Notes: generated by a model from the sequence alone, not told the origin. A stretch of 64,000 nt of DNA from Cinnamomum chago (GCA_038049695.1 CP142452.1:35514501-35578500); one strand, 5' to 3'. Shown: positions 45,979-58,011, counted from the first letter of the stretch. Translations and numbers: made by a program.

Positions 45979-47717
45979 TGTTAGGGATTTTGTATTTGCA
46001 ATTTGATGGATGCATTTGCACTTTAGCATCATTTGATATTTCACACATGCATTGTTTTTAGAAACATTGAAATCTAGTTTTATACATGCATAGCTTTTAA
46101 GATTTGGAAAAGTATTTGTTTTATGCATGTTTTGGTTCTAAACTTGGATGCATTGGTTTTAGAACCCAAAACTCTTTTGAAAACCTAATTCCTTGTGCAT
46201 TATATTTGGAAAATCATCTTGTGAATTTAGGTTTGAGCTTTGCATACATTCTTCACAAAAAGAATCATTTTTGTATGCATTTTCATTTGAAAAGAGTTTT
46301 ATCAAATCAAGCTAGCCTTTGGTTTTAAACCTTTGAATCATTTTAGGCTTTGTGTTTTTCATGTTTTTAAACATCTTAGAATGTCTTAAAACATGTATTC
46401 TAGCTTGGTTTAGTGGCCCAAAAATCATCCCAAAGAAATACCTTCAAAAGAGCAAAAGTTGGATTTTTGGACCAACAGGTCACTCACCCGGCAGTGTCGC
46501 CGGTCGACCGAGACCTGTGTCTCGGTCGACCGAGGACACTGCAGGGTCCCTGTGACCTGAAGCTCCAACGGTCACTTTTTTGACCGTTGTGCTTTCTCGG
46601 TCGACCGAGGCCTATTTCTAGGTCGACCGAGGACTAGCCGTTGGCAACTTTTTGGCTATAAAGTCCATTCATTTCCAACCTTTTTCAAGGCTTGACACAT
46701 GAACTTTTGAGAGAATTTTGGAGCCAAAGAAAGGGGAAGAAGTTGGAAAGGCTAGAGGGCCATTTGGAAATCAAATGCTTGAGATTTAAAAAGGTAGACC
46801 TTACTTATCATTTTGATTTCCATTAAAAGTAGAATCAATGCATGGTTAAATCTTTGTATTTTCATATTTGCATGATTTCTAGCTTTTAAAGAGTTGTGTT
46901 GCAAACTCTAAATCATCCTTGGTAAATTAGATTAGTTTGCAAACTCTCTTAACTAAATCACATGCTTTCCTAGACTTTTACATTCATACAACTTGTTTAG
47001 TTCATTTCTTAAAGTTGTTTGAATTTCTCATGTGATTAGTTTTCTCTTCAATCATCATTTTATAAGCTTTGATTTTAAAATGCATCATGCATTCATTTAA
47101 GAGCTTCTTTGTTGAGATTGATTGAAGAAACACATTCATACACTTGTGCACACACTTTAACTTATTTGAGTGTATGTTTGTTATTTGTTTTAAACTTTCA
47201 TATTAGCCTATTCAAGAGGCAAATTCATTTGAACTTAAATTGTATCTCTTAGAGTGATCTTTTGTAAAGACACCTTCTTAGAGAAAAGCTTTGTGTAAGG
47301 TTATTGCTTAGCCTAAGAAAAACATCTTGTAAGGTTATTGCTTAGCCTAAGAAAAGCATTTTGTAAAGGTTATTGCTTAGCCTATAAAAGCACATTGAGA
47401 GGTTGTTGTTTAGCCTAGAAAAACAACATTGTAAGGGTTATTGCTTAGCATAGTTAAAAGCATAAATAGTGGAAATCCGGTGGGGTGTTGGATTCACAAG
47501 CCGGTAGTGGATGTAGGCATTGAGGCCGAACCACTATAAATATTGTGTTGTGGTGATTGCTTGTGTGGTGATTGTTTATTAGCTTCCGCATATTGATTGT
47601 TTAATCATCACATGTGACTAGTTTATTTTAAAGAAGATAAAATTGGTGTAAATTGGTCATAGTTGTAGCTCACCCTATTCACCCCCCCTCTAGGGTTAGG
47701 ATCCTCGTGGACTTTCA
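45979..47717 (+). mobile_element. 3' LTR of the Sirevirus-like element
   Basis: 1739 bp, nearly identical to the 5' LTR. Differences include those near 46358, 46612, 46969, 47232, 47321, 47411 and 47523. GGTCGACC copies are at 46502, 46524, 46599 and 46621; the TATA box is at 46656. Confidence 0.97.
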
Positions 47718-47733
47718 GATTTCACATGGAGTG

Positions 47734-47745
47734 GCTCTGATACCA
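47734..47745 (-). promoter_or_regulatory. Primer-binding site of copia W
   Basis: On the - strand TGGTATCAGAGC, one base after the 5' LTR end. The nested element inserted only about 12 bases downstream of it in W's reading direction. Confidence 0.93.
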
Positions 47746-47746
47746 C

Positions 47747-49758
47747 TGAAAGATAATGCATTACAGATCTGTAATCATATTACAGAGGACGTCCATGGCT
47801 GATCTAGTTTTCAAAAACTGATACTAATCTGATTTTCCAGCCATGAATCATGCATAAAAAACTCCATGAAATCATAGTCAACATGTGTACAATTAAAGGA
47901 GATACTAGAAGGCTCTTACCTTGATGATATGTAGACTTCAAATAAAGGATCCAAAAGGCTGAACTCAGACTGCAATCAGCAAACAAGTTGCTGGAATTTC
48001 CTGCAGTAGGATTGCCTTTGATCTTCTTCTCTATTTCACTTCCCAATCTGATTGGCTTTGATGGTGGGATCTCAAACTAGGTTTCTCCTTCTTGTTTCTC
48101 TTGATCTTATGTGAGAAAGACCAGACCTGATGTGCTTCTTCCTCAAGAAGAAAAACGTGGACCAGCCCAAGGTGAAATCTGATGTGCAATAAGGCAATGC
48201 AACTATGGACATCCAAGAGACTATGTGGTTGTTTTCTCTTTCTCCAATGTATCCCACGCCCCAAGTAGTTTCTCCCCCCTTTTCTTAATATGTTGCACGC
48301 CCAATATGAAAAGGGATCAGCTATGTATAATGCTGATTTCTTGGAGAGAAAGTATATTGAAAGAACTAGGAAACCAAGGAGAAAAACTAGGAACTTTCCA
48401 TAAAAAGAATAAGCAACCAGCCACATGGATGTCCACCCTTTCCCTTTCTAGTTTAGTTTCCAAAATTAATTAGAAAGCTACTAAACTTTAGGAACTTGCA
48501 CAAAAAGAAATCCTTCCAAGCAACGGGACCTACACAAACTTGGGACCCAATTACTAGGGACCACATTGACTAGTCCACACACTATGGCCCATGCATCAAT
48601 AATTTATCTAGAGTTGTAATTCATGTATGCCAACATGGGCCTATTTGAATTTAAACTCAAAATTATTTCTCCACACATTTAAACAATTTAGGAAACCTCG
48701 CCAATATGGGAAAGCGACTAGAGAAGGGACCAAAAGACATATTTGCCCTTGGCTCCCAAAATGACCAAAATGTCCATGCTAAACCCATAGCAACATTAAG
48801 ACCATTTTAACCTTAACTCATTCCACTAGAGAGTTATGGTTGCACTCCAGGGACAAATATTAAATTGCATATCAACCTCATCATAAACTAACGATTGTCT
48901 TTGACCTACCAAGTATAATGACCACAATGCCCCTCCATGTAACATCCATAATCAAGTAGGTTAACCGATGTACTATCTACCTTCTTGATTACATCTCAAC
49001 CTTAGAACTTCATATCCTTGACCTAATCATCATCCGGATATCATTCTCTTGATCCAGGGAGCGACCCACAAGTTCAATATCCATATGGAACATCCATATA
49101 CTAAGATCTTAGATTCTGATGATTAATCGGATAATTCTAAGGGGACGATCATTCCATCACACGATGACATAGATTCCATATTGCATTTGCACGTCCCAAC
49201 TAATCAAGCCCGAGTACCCAAAACACAGAACTGTTGACCCATGAACAGGATCTCACCCATAGTGAATTAAAGTACAAGAACTCGACTTCGTCAGTTCATC
49301 CACAAATGCTCAAGATTAAGAGCACTGGTCACTCAGTAGCAAGAGGTGATTTGATCTCTCTCTGTGATAGTACTATTTTAGAGATCACACCTACAAGTGG
49401 TCCTGTTCAATGCATGACACATGCACTAATGAGATAAATCCGGAAAAGCCTCCCGTGACTTAGGTAAGTCACCCTGAATACAGGAGAGTATCTCATTATA
49501 ACTTATACCAAGATGAAGTGCCCAACTCCATCTCTCAGTTATGAACAAGTTTATTGTTTCAAGTGTCCATGACTCAGACCTTACTGTGTGTAGCCACTAC
49601 ACACCTAAGTCATTACTAGAAAACAATGGGCCTTACACAACCATACATATACACAAGTATTAAGAGAAAGATGTCATTCCATTAAATAACCAATAAATAT
49701 CCAGTAACAGAGATGTGAGTGCAGTCAGTGGGCTTTAGGGCATACACCAATCCCAACA
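47747..49758 (-). mobile_element. 5' LTR of copia W
   Basis: 2012 bp, nearly identical to 32100-34111. The start on the - strand is TGTTGGGATTGGTG at 49758; CCTAC follows at 49759. Confidence 0.97.
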
Positions 49759-50719
49759 CCTACAACTTTCATGTTGATCCCGTCCCCGTTTGAGATCCCG
49801 AAACCCGATTTCATAGCTTTGAGGGTAAAACAGTCATTGCACACAAAATCTGTACCCAAAACTTGATATTCCCGAAACCCGCGAAACATATACTTTTTTG
49901 GAAACTAGATATTTCGACGAACATTTCTTCCTTCTTCGTCGAATTCATCCGAGGACCTGAGAGAGATGATTTCAGCCAAACTAGTTCCTTAAGTTGTGGG
50001 ACCCAACCTCTCAATTGTTAACAAAGGAGACCCTTCCCTTCTTTCTCCATTTTCATTTTCCAGCACAAGAAAGAGACCTAGGGTTTTCTAGCAACTTTCC
50101 TTTCTTCTTCTTGCTTCTCCTTCTCCAATCCTCACCAATCTTACACCAAACTCGAAATGGAGATCACCAACCTCTTCCTCATCTAGCAAGCTTCACTTTG
50201 ATACCTTTTGTAGAAGAATCCATCAACTTTGAGACTCCCTTTGAGATAGCTCTCTTCATTTGAAGGTCATCCAAGTAAGTGTTCTTCTTCATCTTCTAGA
50301 TTTGTGTTCCTATAGCCTTAGAGAAGCTCCACCTTTATTATTGAAAGGTTTCCTTGTCATTTCATTGTTTGACCCATTTTAGGGTTTGTTTTGGGGGTTT
50401 TTGATTGTAGCTTGGAAGTGAGCTTAAGAAGTGAGTAGAGGCTTGATTTTGGCTAGCTTGGACTTGAGGCAAGTGAATGATGAAGTGTTTTTAAGTTTCA
50501 AATGGTTTGGTGAAGCATTTATGGATTTTCATGCTTTCATTGATTTCCTTTTTATGGTTGAAATAAATGATCTTTATGCATCTTGATAGCCTCATTTAAT
50601 GTCTTGGAAACACGTGTTTAAGTCATCTTGTTTATAGCTATATGTGGTTGTTGATGTGTTGGAAGGAAAGGAAACAAAAAGGAAAAAAATCAAGTTCCCG
50701 GACCTACTACATGCCCAGG

Positions 50720-50780
50720 TCAGATCGATCGGACCCTGTCCGTAACTGGGACAGAAATTCGGCCGATCGATCGGACCGAG
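50720..50780 (+). promoter_or_regulatory. Palindromes of the split chromovirus-like LTR
   Basis: GATCGATCGGACC at 50723 and CCGATCGATCGG (12-bp perfect palindrome) at 50763, with GTCCGTAACTGGGAC between. It corresponds in position to the cluster in the other chromovirus-like solo LTR. Confidence 0.75.
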
Positions 50781-51524
50781 TGGGTTTTGATATTTTTTTT
50801 TTGTGGACCTTGGCTACCCTCTTTGGACTCATTTGACCATATGTGAGGACGTCTTGAGCCGATGCTCTTCACGGTTGGTTTGGAGGCATCAAAGTTCAAT
50901 CTATTTCAATCTTGAACGGGATGGAACGACATGATATCTTCTTCATACCTAAATGCAAAGTCTATTTCCTTGGGTATCGCGAATTCTATTCCTTTCGGTG
51001 ACTGAGTAGGTTGCTCGATGGTTCCGGGTTGACATCATACTTAGGATGGACCGTTTATAGTCTTGATTTTTCTATCATAGCATCTAGTACTATCTATAAG
51101 CTCATTTAAAGTTTTGAAAAGCGTTAAAGTGCATAAGGACCCCGGAATGTCTTCAAACTCAAGGAGTACCAAGTAATGACTATAATAGACATACGGGACC
51201 CCTATTCACTTAAATAGATCTTGAAATTAATATTTTTCCCGGAATTGTTACAGTTCATTTTATTTCTTCATTTCCAAGATTTACTTTACATGATCTGTTT
51301 CCCCGAAAGCTTGATGGTTACACTAGTAACATTGACTTGTCCCGAAGAGTATTGCCCGATATGAAATGAAAGTTATACATTTGGATATTCTTGCCCGTTC
51401 ATTGATTTACTTGTACTTGATTTACTTGCATATGTCTCGATGTGTTATTTAACCTATGAGTCAGCATCACTAAGCTTGGATACCTTGTCGGTTTGATCCA
51501 CCGACTTGGAAATCCCTCTCTCGT

Positions 51525-51612
51525 CCCGCCAGCTGCAGTTTGGATCCCGATACCCGGTCATTACCGTGGTCCCGTCCCGATACCCGGTTCGCTACCATGG
51601 TCCCGTCCCGTA
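51525..51612 (+). repeat. GTCCCGATACCCGG repeats, split chromovirus-like LTR
   Basis: Same block as at 14815-14905, about two units. Confidence 0.8.
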
Positions 51613-53902
51613 TATTTATATTGTATATATGATTTGCGTTGAATCTCCTCACCTTTTGTGACTGAGATCAACATCCCATGATACTGTTGTCACTTTAGTG
51701 ACAGAGGACTTAGCTTTATGTGATTGCCATCTCGTGAGTTCCCGATCCCTTGGTTACCTCATATGTTTTATCTTGTTTACATGTTTTCTAGCAAATGATT
51801 TATCTATTTTGTGAGAGTTCTTGCTTAAACAGATTTCCTTGCTTTTCGAGATATTTCATCTATTATATGTTGTTGTATCTTTTCACTCTCTTGCCAGACC
51901 GTCGTGTCTGATCCTTTGCTTTGGTACTCAGGTCCCGTTGCTGGTTTTCTTGAGGAGGAGCCGGAGGAGGCGGTAGGTGAGCCGCAACCTCTAGTTGAGT
52001 GGCGTGCTGACGATGTCATGTAGACATCGGGTTGCTACAAGAGGCGTAACATTTTGGGGAGAACTTATTAACCATTCTTTTGGGTTATTATTTTGTCATA
52101 TTGGCCTTTGTTGGCTTCTAATTTTGGGGAATGTAACTAAAATATCTTTTGATAAACTTTAACTATTTTTGGGAAACATGCTATAGATCATTGCTCATTC
52201 TGATACAGTACTCTATACTTGATGCTATTGCTTTCATGACTAGAGATAGTCTAACTATTTGATTTGCTACACGCTTCCGCACTTAAAAAGAAATATTCAT
52301 GCAAGGTTGTGATATCCTCACTGCGGACACCTGTGGGAAATTAAATAAGTTGTATATTGTTGATGTAGATAATCATCATAAATCATTGTTCACTAATGTC
52401 CCGATCCCGGATTCCCGGTCGGGGGTCGCGACAGTGGGGACCACTAGGGATTCCTTAGAAAGCTGGCTCCAACTGGGACACGTGACCCCACATCTCATGT
52501 GCAATCCGGGCCCACGGTTAATTGCAAATAACACCACTATATAAATGCAATTTCACTCCAGTCTTAGGAATAAATTACAATGAAGACCCTAAACTTCCCA
52601 ATTACCACAAGTAGGCCCCTCTATCATTATCCATGGATCAATTGAAATAAATTTGTCCCATCCAATCTTAGATCCACATCTTATTATCCTTGAGCCCCAA
52701 TTAATTATAATGATCATTTGGTACCGATCCAATTAACTCTTAATTGGAATGGGTGCGCACTTACCAATGATAATTCCATTAATTGGCACAAGGGGACATT
52801 AAGATAGATTCCATCTTGACCATTGTATGTTCCCACATCTCTACTACCACGTACCCAAATTATCGAGGTGTTGACCTAGAATTGGCCTCTCTCATTGGTG
52901 ACTCAAAGCAAATGAATAGACAGAAACTTCAGTTCATCAATGTCTCATGATTGAGAGCCTATTGCTAGAGAATTATGAGAGCAGTCATTAAATCGAGACA
53001 GTATTTCATAAGGTGCTTCTCATGGTCCTGCAATACATCCAATGTACCAGCACCATAATCCAGAATCTTACATTTTGATGATCGAGACAAATCACACTAT
53101 CTCATAGTGATCAAAGTGTTGCAACCTTGTCAGATGAGATGCCCAATCTCATTACTGGCTGTGAAGATATTTAAGTATAAGATTTGCAATACATGTCTCC
53201 TGTATGTGGATCTCATCCATACGCATGTATTACATCTAGTATACTTGTGGACTCCGGTTCATCTCATGAACCATTATGTCATTTGTATTGGTTATGTGCA
53301 AGTATATAATTAAATACCATTTATCTTATGATAGGAAAACATGACTGTATTGATAAATAAAGAAATTAATCAATTTATTACATCAACTGATGGATTGAGA
53401 CCATACAATCTAACAATAAATAGAGGAGAGGAGAGCTTGGATGCCCCATGCAATTGATCCACATAGGGATTCATGCCCAAGCTCCTTTGTGCAAGAGTTG
53501 CACGTTTCTCTTTCTTCCTCTTCTAGTTTCTCTTCCGGATTCCTTAAGACTTCTAGTTGTTTTCTCTTGGAGATCCCACCCATCTTCTTGAGAAAAGAGA
53601 TCTGATTCGGGACATAGTGTGGAAGGCGATTGGGTCTTGGAGATTCTAATTTGCTTTAAAGAAGAGTTCTTGATCAAGCAAGTTATCTACTTCTCCATTA
53701 TAGCACAACCGAGCTCCAAAGGTGTTATGGATGCATGGTGATGCTTTTATCTATCTTAGAGATAGTGTTTTACTGATCTTGATAATGAGATTGAGGACTT
53801 GGATCCTCGATGTGGTTTATGGCCTTATGGGTACTTGATCCTTGAGTCAAGTGGGTCAAAGTTTTTGAAACCTATCCACCAGGTCCACCTACTTCCAACA
53901 AT

Positions 53903-53914
53903 TGGTATCAGAGC
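53903..53914 (+). promoter_or_regulatory. Primer-binding site of Y1
   Basis: TGGTATCAGAGC, two bases after the LTR end. It fixes the end of the split Y1 LTR and its + orientation. Confidence 0.95.
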
Positions 53915-55572
53915 CATACTTCATCTCTAATCTAATTAGATATGTTGTTTAGATCTAATCTTTGCATGACATGTGAAGTAGACCTAGGGCTTTGTAAGGA
54001 TCAGATTTGATGTTTTTATGCATATTGTATCTTGTATGAATCCATTAGAAGGGACAATCTCATACTAGAAAAGGTGTTTTCTGCAGGTTTTCCGGGTAGA
54101 TCGCTCGAGCGGACCGGCCTCTGGAATGTGTCCGCTCGAGCGGATCAAGGTCTGCTCGAGTGAACTGTGTGCAAAATATTTCTTTTTGGTAGTGTAGGAC
54201 TTTCATCATGAGATGATGAATGGTATCTTCCTAAACCTGGTTCTTGCTATGTTCATGATTCTGACTTTGCAGGTTCATGTCCTATCCATATGGCCCATAA
54301 GTCTTTTGCTTTCTTTTATGGTTATTTGGCTTATTTAAGGCTAAGTGTAAAGGGCATCATGGTTTCCTTGGTTTCCCGTGAAAAAGGCAATCCTTGGTTT
54401 CTCGTGAAAGGGGTAAGGCATGGTGAATTTCTTTATAACCCTTTTATTTTCATGTTTAAATTACCATGTAAGTCTCATCGTCGAGGCATAGGAATTCATG
54501 TGATTTTCTATTTTTGGAAATATATGAGACGAAGAAGGAAAGTGATGTTGGATTACTAATCAAAGAATTTGAAGATTACCAAAAGAGTTTTGGAGATGCC
54601 CAAAGAGTTTGAGGAATCCCAAAGTTTTGGAAAGTCTAGAAGTCCAAGAAGTTTATTCTGCGAAAGCCATGTGGAGGAGAGGACTAGTTTGTATTTTTAG
54701 CACTTTCTATTTATGGATGAATGCTTGATTTAGTATATTTCCAAATCTGATCCAAACATAGCAAGTTACTATGATTAGTCAAATCAAATTAATTTTTGGA
54801 AAGATTTCTAATTAGTGTTGGTGGACCCATGAGATGGACCCATTGGTAACACTAATTTTAGAAACTGGACTTTCTTTAAATATAACTTGACTTGGAACCA
54901 ATCATTGGTCATATCATGAGATGATTTGATGTTTATATATGTCGGCCCTAATACCTATAAGGAAATCCTCAATTCTAAAATATTAAGTGAGAGCAGGGCA
55001 TTTAAATTGAGAAATCCCTATGGTTTTCCACAATAGGTCTATTGTAAGGAAAGTATTAGCCTCGCGCCATCTTGAGCATGGTTGTTCCATACGGAGGGCT
55101 TTCATTTGTCTGGTTATTAGATATGGATCTCCTATGGATAGTGTTGGTGAGACTGGGTGGGGGCCCACTCCCCAAGGAGGAGCTGCCTACAACGGTTGTC
55201 ACGCAATACTAGTTAGTGGGTCAAACTTAGCTAAAATAGTGATGTAGTATCCCCAAGGATTTGCCTCATGTATTTTAGTAACCAAAGCCCATCGGGATTC
55301 ATACATTGTTTGGTATGAGATACCTAGATAATAATGAATGATGGGGATCATAGATAGTTAGTCTTAATCCTAATTTTGACTAACTTTGATCCGCACCATT
55401 CTAAGTGACATTTGCACTCCCCAAGGAGGCATGTCCTAAGTGATTGGAATTCCGATGTATTCTAAACTTAGTGGTTATGAGGATTCCCACATGAATTTGG
55501 TAGAATACTAAAACCCAATGTCATTTATATTCTTTAATTGAACATATGGTTATGTGCTACAGTTTTTCCAGC
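53915..55572 (+). other. Leader of Y1
   Basis: About 1.66 kb. It contains the GCTCGAGC cluster and a short ORF (54290-54559) that has a counterpart in Y2 but no known domain. A CCCACTCCCCAAGGAGGAGC inverted element at 55165 also has a counterpart in Y2. Otherwise there is no gene. Confidence 0.75.
54100..54165 (+). promoter_or_regulatory. GCTCGAGC palindrome cluster in the Y1 leader
   Basis: CGCTCGAGCG at 54102, CCGCTCGAGCGG (12-bp perfect palindrome) at 54132 and TGCTCGAGT at 54153, with spacers of 20 bp or so. It lies 190 bp after the PBS. Confidence 0.8.
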
Positions 55573-58011
55573 ATGAATTCGAATACTTTCAATCCACTAG
55601 CGACTATTCTCAACTAGAATAAGTTGGTGGGATCAAACTATGTAGACTGGAAACGGAACTTGGATATTGTCCTGACTACTTCAGGATATAAATATGTCCT
55701 TACCATAACCCCCCTTGATGAGCCTGGGCCAGATGCACCACATGATGAAAAGGACCTTTACACTAAATTGGCTAAAGACGATGAGATGGCCGGATGTTAT
55801 ATACATGCATCCATGTCTAGTGTTTTACAACACCAACATCAATCTTATAAGATTGCATATGATATTATATCAAACTTAAATGAGATGTTTGCGGATCAGG
55901 GCAGGCCTGCTAGGCAGGCGGCTATGAGGGTGCTGATAAGAACTAAAATGGCTGAAGGAACATCAGTACATGACCACGTGTTGAAGATGTTGGACTCATT
56001 GAATGAGTTAGATGTACTGGGTGCAGCAATTGATGCAGAATCGCAGATCGACATAATCCTTGAGTCGTTACCTGATTCATTTAATAAAATTTTAAGGTCA
56101 ATTATAATATGAAAAGGATGAATCTGACTTTAGCTGAGCTGTCTAGCCAGCTGGTAGCAACTGAAGGGATTATGTAAAAGAAGCCAACTGCCCTGATGAC
56201 AAAAAAGTCATTTGCCAAGTCCAAGTTGAAAGGAAAGGTCGAAAAGGCAAAAAGAAATCAGTCCCCAAGGGCCCTAAGGTGGAGAATGGTGCTAATGGTG
56301 GTGTGGCAGAGGCTAAGGGTTCGGGAACAAAAGGAAAGTGTTTCCATTGTGGTATGATAGGACATTGGAAGATGAATTGTCCAGATTTTCTGTCTAAGAA
56401 AAAGACCTCAAGTATGATTGAGTCACTTGTTTTTGAAGTTAATTTTGCAACTGGTACTTCAGAATCCTGATGTGTTGACTTCGGTGCAACTAATCACATT
56501 TGTAATTTGTTGTAGGGGTTCTGGGAAACTAGGAGGCTTAGTGACGGAGAAATCATTGTCAACCTAGGATTTGATGCTAATGCGGATACGATTTCAATGG
56601 GAGTTATTACTTTATGTTTTTCGGATAATAAATTGGTTTTGTTAGACTCTCTATATGTACCGTCTTTAAGACGGAATTTAATTTCAGTTTCCAGTTTGGT
56701 GAATAGAAGTTATTCTATTACTTTTGGTACTGAAGTTATATAATGAGGAACGGTACTTTTATATGTTCTGGCAAGATAACCAATGGACTTTACTTGTTAA
56801 CTCGTACAGTGTATGAGATACATGACACCGAGATAATTAAGAGGCCTTCATTAAAGAGGAAATCACATTCATCTAATCCAACAAAACTTTGGCACTTGAG
56901 GCTAGGTCACATAAACTTAAACAGGATTGATAGGCTAGTGAAAGATGGTATCTTGCCTTCATTGGTGGTAGAACCAATGTCTGTCTGTGAGTCCTGTCTG
57001 GAAGGCAAAATGACCAAAAGACTCATTTCATCTAAGGTCAATAGGGCTAAAGATTTATTGGAATTAGTGTATACTGATGCGTGTGGACCCATAAATGTTA
57101 GACCTAGAGGAGTATACAAGTACTTCATCACTTTCACCGATGATTACTCAAAACATGGATACATATACCTTATGCACCATAAGTCTGAGGCTTTTGAAAC
57201 TTTCATAGAGTTTCGAGCGGAAGCGGAAAAGCAATTAGGTAAAATTATCAAGACTCTTCGATCAGATCGAGGAGGGGAATATCTCTCTGCGGATTTTATG
57301 TGATACTTATCAGATAATGAGATTCTATCCCAGTTGTCTGCTCCTGGTATCCCTCAATAGAATGGAGTAGTGGAAAGACGGAACCAGCCTCTTTAGATAT
57401 GATTAGGTTTATGCTGAGTTTCTCAGGATTACCGATATTCTTTTGGGGACATGTCTTGGATACTGCGATGTACATACTGAACCTCATCCCAGCTAAGTCT
57501 GTACCTAAGACTCCTCGGGAGTTGTGGTTCGAGTGAAAGCCTAGTCTGTAGCATTTACATATTTGGGTTGTCCGGCACACGTGCTTAAGGTAAAGACGAA
57601 TAAATTGGAATTGAAGTTGGAGGTATGTACATTTATAAGATTTCCAAAAGGAACTAAAGGTTGATTATTCTATAATCTTACAGAGCAGAAAGTGTTTGTT
57701 AGCACCAATGCAGTTTTTCTGGAGGAAGAATATATGATTGACCGGAAATCTTTACAAAAGGTGATCTTGGAAGAGACTCAAGAGCGATCAGTTCCAAATC
57801 TAAGTATGATTGAACATGAAGAGAATCCGCCCATACCTGACCCCGTAGTTACACCAGAGCCTCGTCGTAGTGAGAGAATTGTCAGGCCCCCTGATAGGTT
57901 CTCAGTCTTGGGAGAATCTTACGAGGCAATCCCAGAAGAACTGTAACAAGATCCCTGTAACTATAATGAAGCAATTAATGACATAGATTTGGGATATTGG
58001 CAAGATGCTAT
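55573..58011 (+). pseudogene. gag-pol of Y1, broken and cut off before RT
   Basis: The start at 55573 agrees with Y2. A TAG follows at codon 15, a frameshift near 56095 and more stops. Recognisable parts are gag (SNYVDWKRNLDIVL, ARQAAMRVLI), CCHC (CFHCGMIGHWKMNC near 56340), a protease box in which the usual serine is lost (VDFGATNH), GAG-pre-integrase WHLRLGHIN, and integrase with SDRGGEYLSADF. The last frame ends in NDIDLGYWQDA, the linker before RT, and then the Y2 LTR begins. RT and RNase H are absent. Confidence 0.92.

Larger units (their letters stand above)
40117..47717 (+). mobile_element. Non-autonomous Sirevirus-like copia element, TSD GATTT
   Basis: LTRs of 1740 and 1739 bp start TGTTAGGGATTTTG and end GTGGACTTTCA. 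GATTT stands at 40112-40116 and 47718-47722. A tRNA-Met PBS follows the 5' LTR by two bases, and a polypurine tract precedes the 3' LTR. The 4.1-kb internal region has a single ORF of gag type and no protease, integrase, RT or RNase H. At least seven repeated PPT-like tracts near the 3' end are a recognised trait of Sireviruses. LTR pairs differ at about seven or eight sites. It must have moved with enzymes from another element. It entered the leader of W close to its PBS. Confidence 0.95.
32100..49758 (-). mobile_element. Ty1/copia element W, nearly intact, TSD CCTAC, carrying a nested element
   Basis: LTRs of 2012 bp at both ends (32100-34111 and 47747-49758), PPT, gag-pol, long leader and tRNA-Met-type PBS are all present on the - strand. 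CCTAC flanks it at 32095-32099 and 49759-49763. Removing the 7.6-kb insertion at 40117-47717 leaves about 10 kb. I count only about eight differences between the LTRs (for example near 32224, 32562, 32606, 32807, 33320, 33520, 33582 and 34098), roughly 0.4 percent, so insertion is recent. One in-frame stop in the integrase and the nested insert disable it. Confidence 0.97.
31848..52433 (+). mobile_element. Solo chromovirus-like LTR, TSD GTGGG, split by copia W
   Basis: It starts TGTAAGACCCCGACCCG and ends GGTCGGGGGTCGCGACA, with GTGGG at 31843-31847 and 52434-52438. Own sequence is 31848-32099 and 49764-52433, net 2922 bp. TGTAA(C/G)ACCCC starts are typical of Del/Tekay-like LTRs. The 3' part matches 14095-16314. 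It has the CCGATCGATCGG palindrome (50763) and a short frame ending VEWRADDVM (51995-52020). Confidence 0.93.
31159..53415 (-). mobile_element. Antisense solo Y LTR, TSD ATAAA, itself split
   Basis: On the - strand it reads from TGTTAGATTGTATGG (53415) to CTACTTCCAACA (31159). ATAAA is present at 31154-31158 and 53416-53420. Own sequence is 31159-31847 and 52434-53415, net 1666 bp. It keeps an intact TATA box (TATAAATA, - strand, 31654-31661). The fragments on both sides of the inner insertion match the two halves of the Y2 LTR in reverse. Confidence 0.95.
30006..53900 (+). mobile_element. Y1 copia LTR (5'), split by a 22-kb nested insertion
   Basis: It starts TGTTAGTTTATATGG at 30006 and ends CTACTTCCAACA at 53900, immediately before a tRNA-Met-type PBS. 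Its own sequence is 30006-31158 plus 53416-53900, 1633 bp with one copy of the target duplication removed, which fits the 1666 bp of the antisense copy inside it. The break falls within its TATA box (GGCTATAAATAGAGG). A sister LTR begins Y2 at 58012. Confidence 0.92.

Noticed and set aside
50642..50836. 64-codon ORF near the palindromes of the split LTR
   Set aside because: Low complexity and within non-coding LTR sequence, with no counterpart in the related LTR at 14095.
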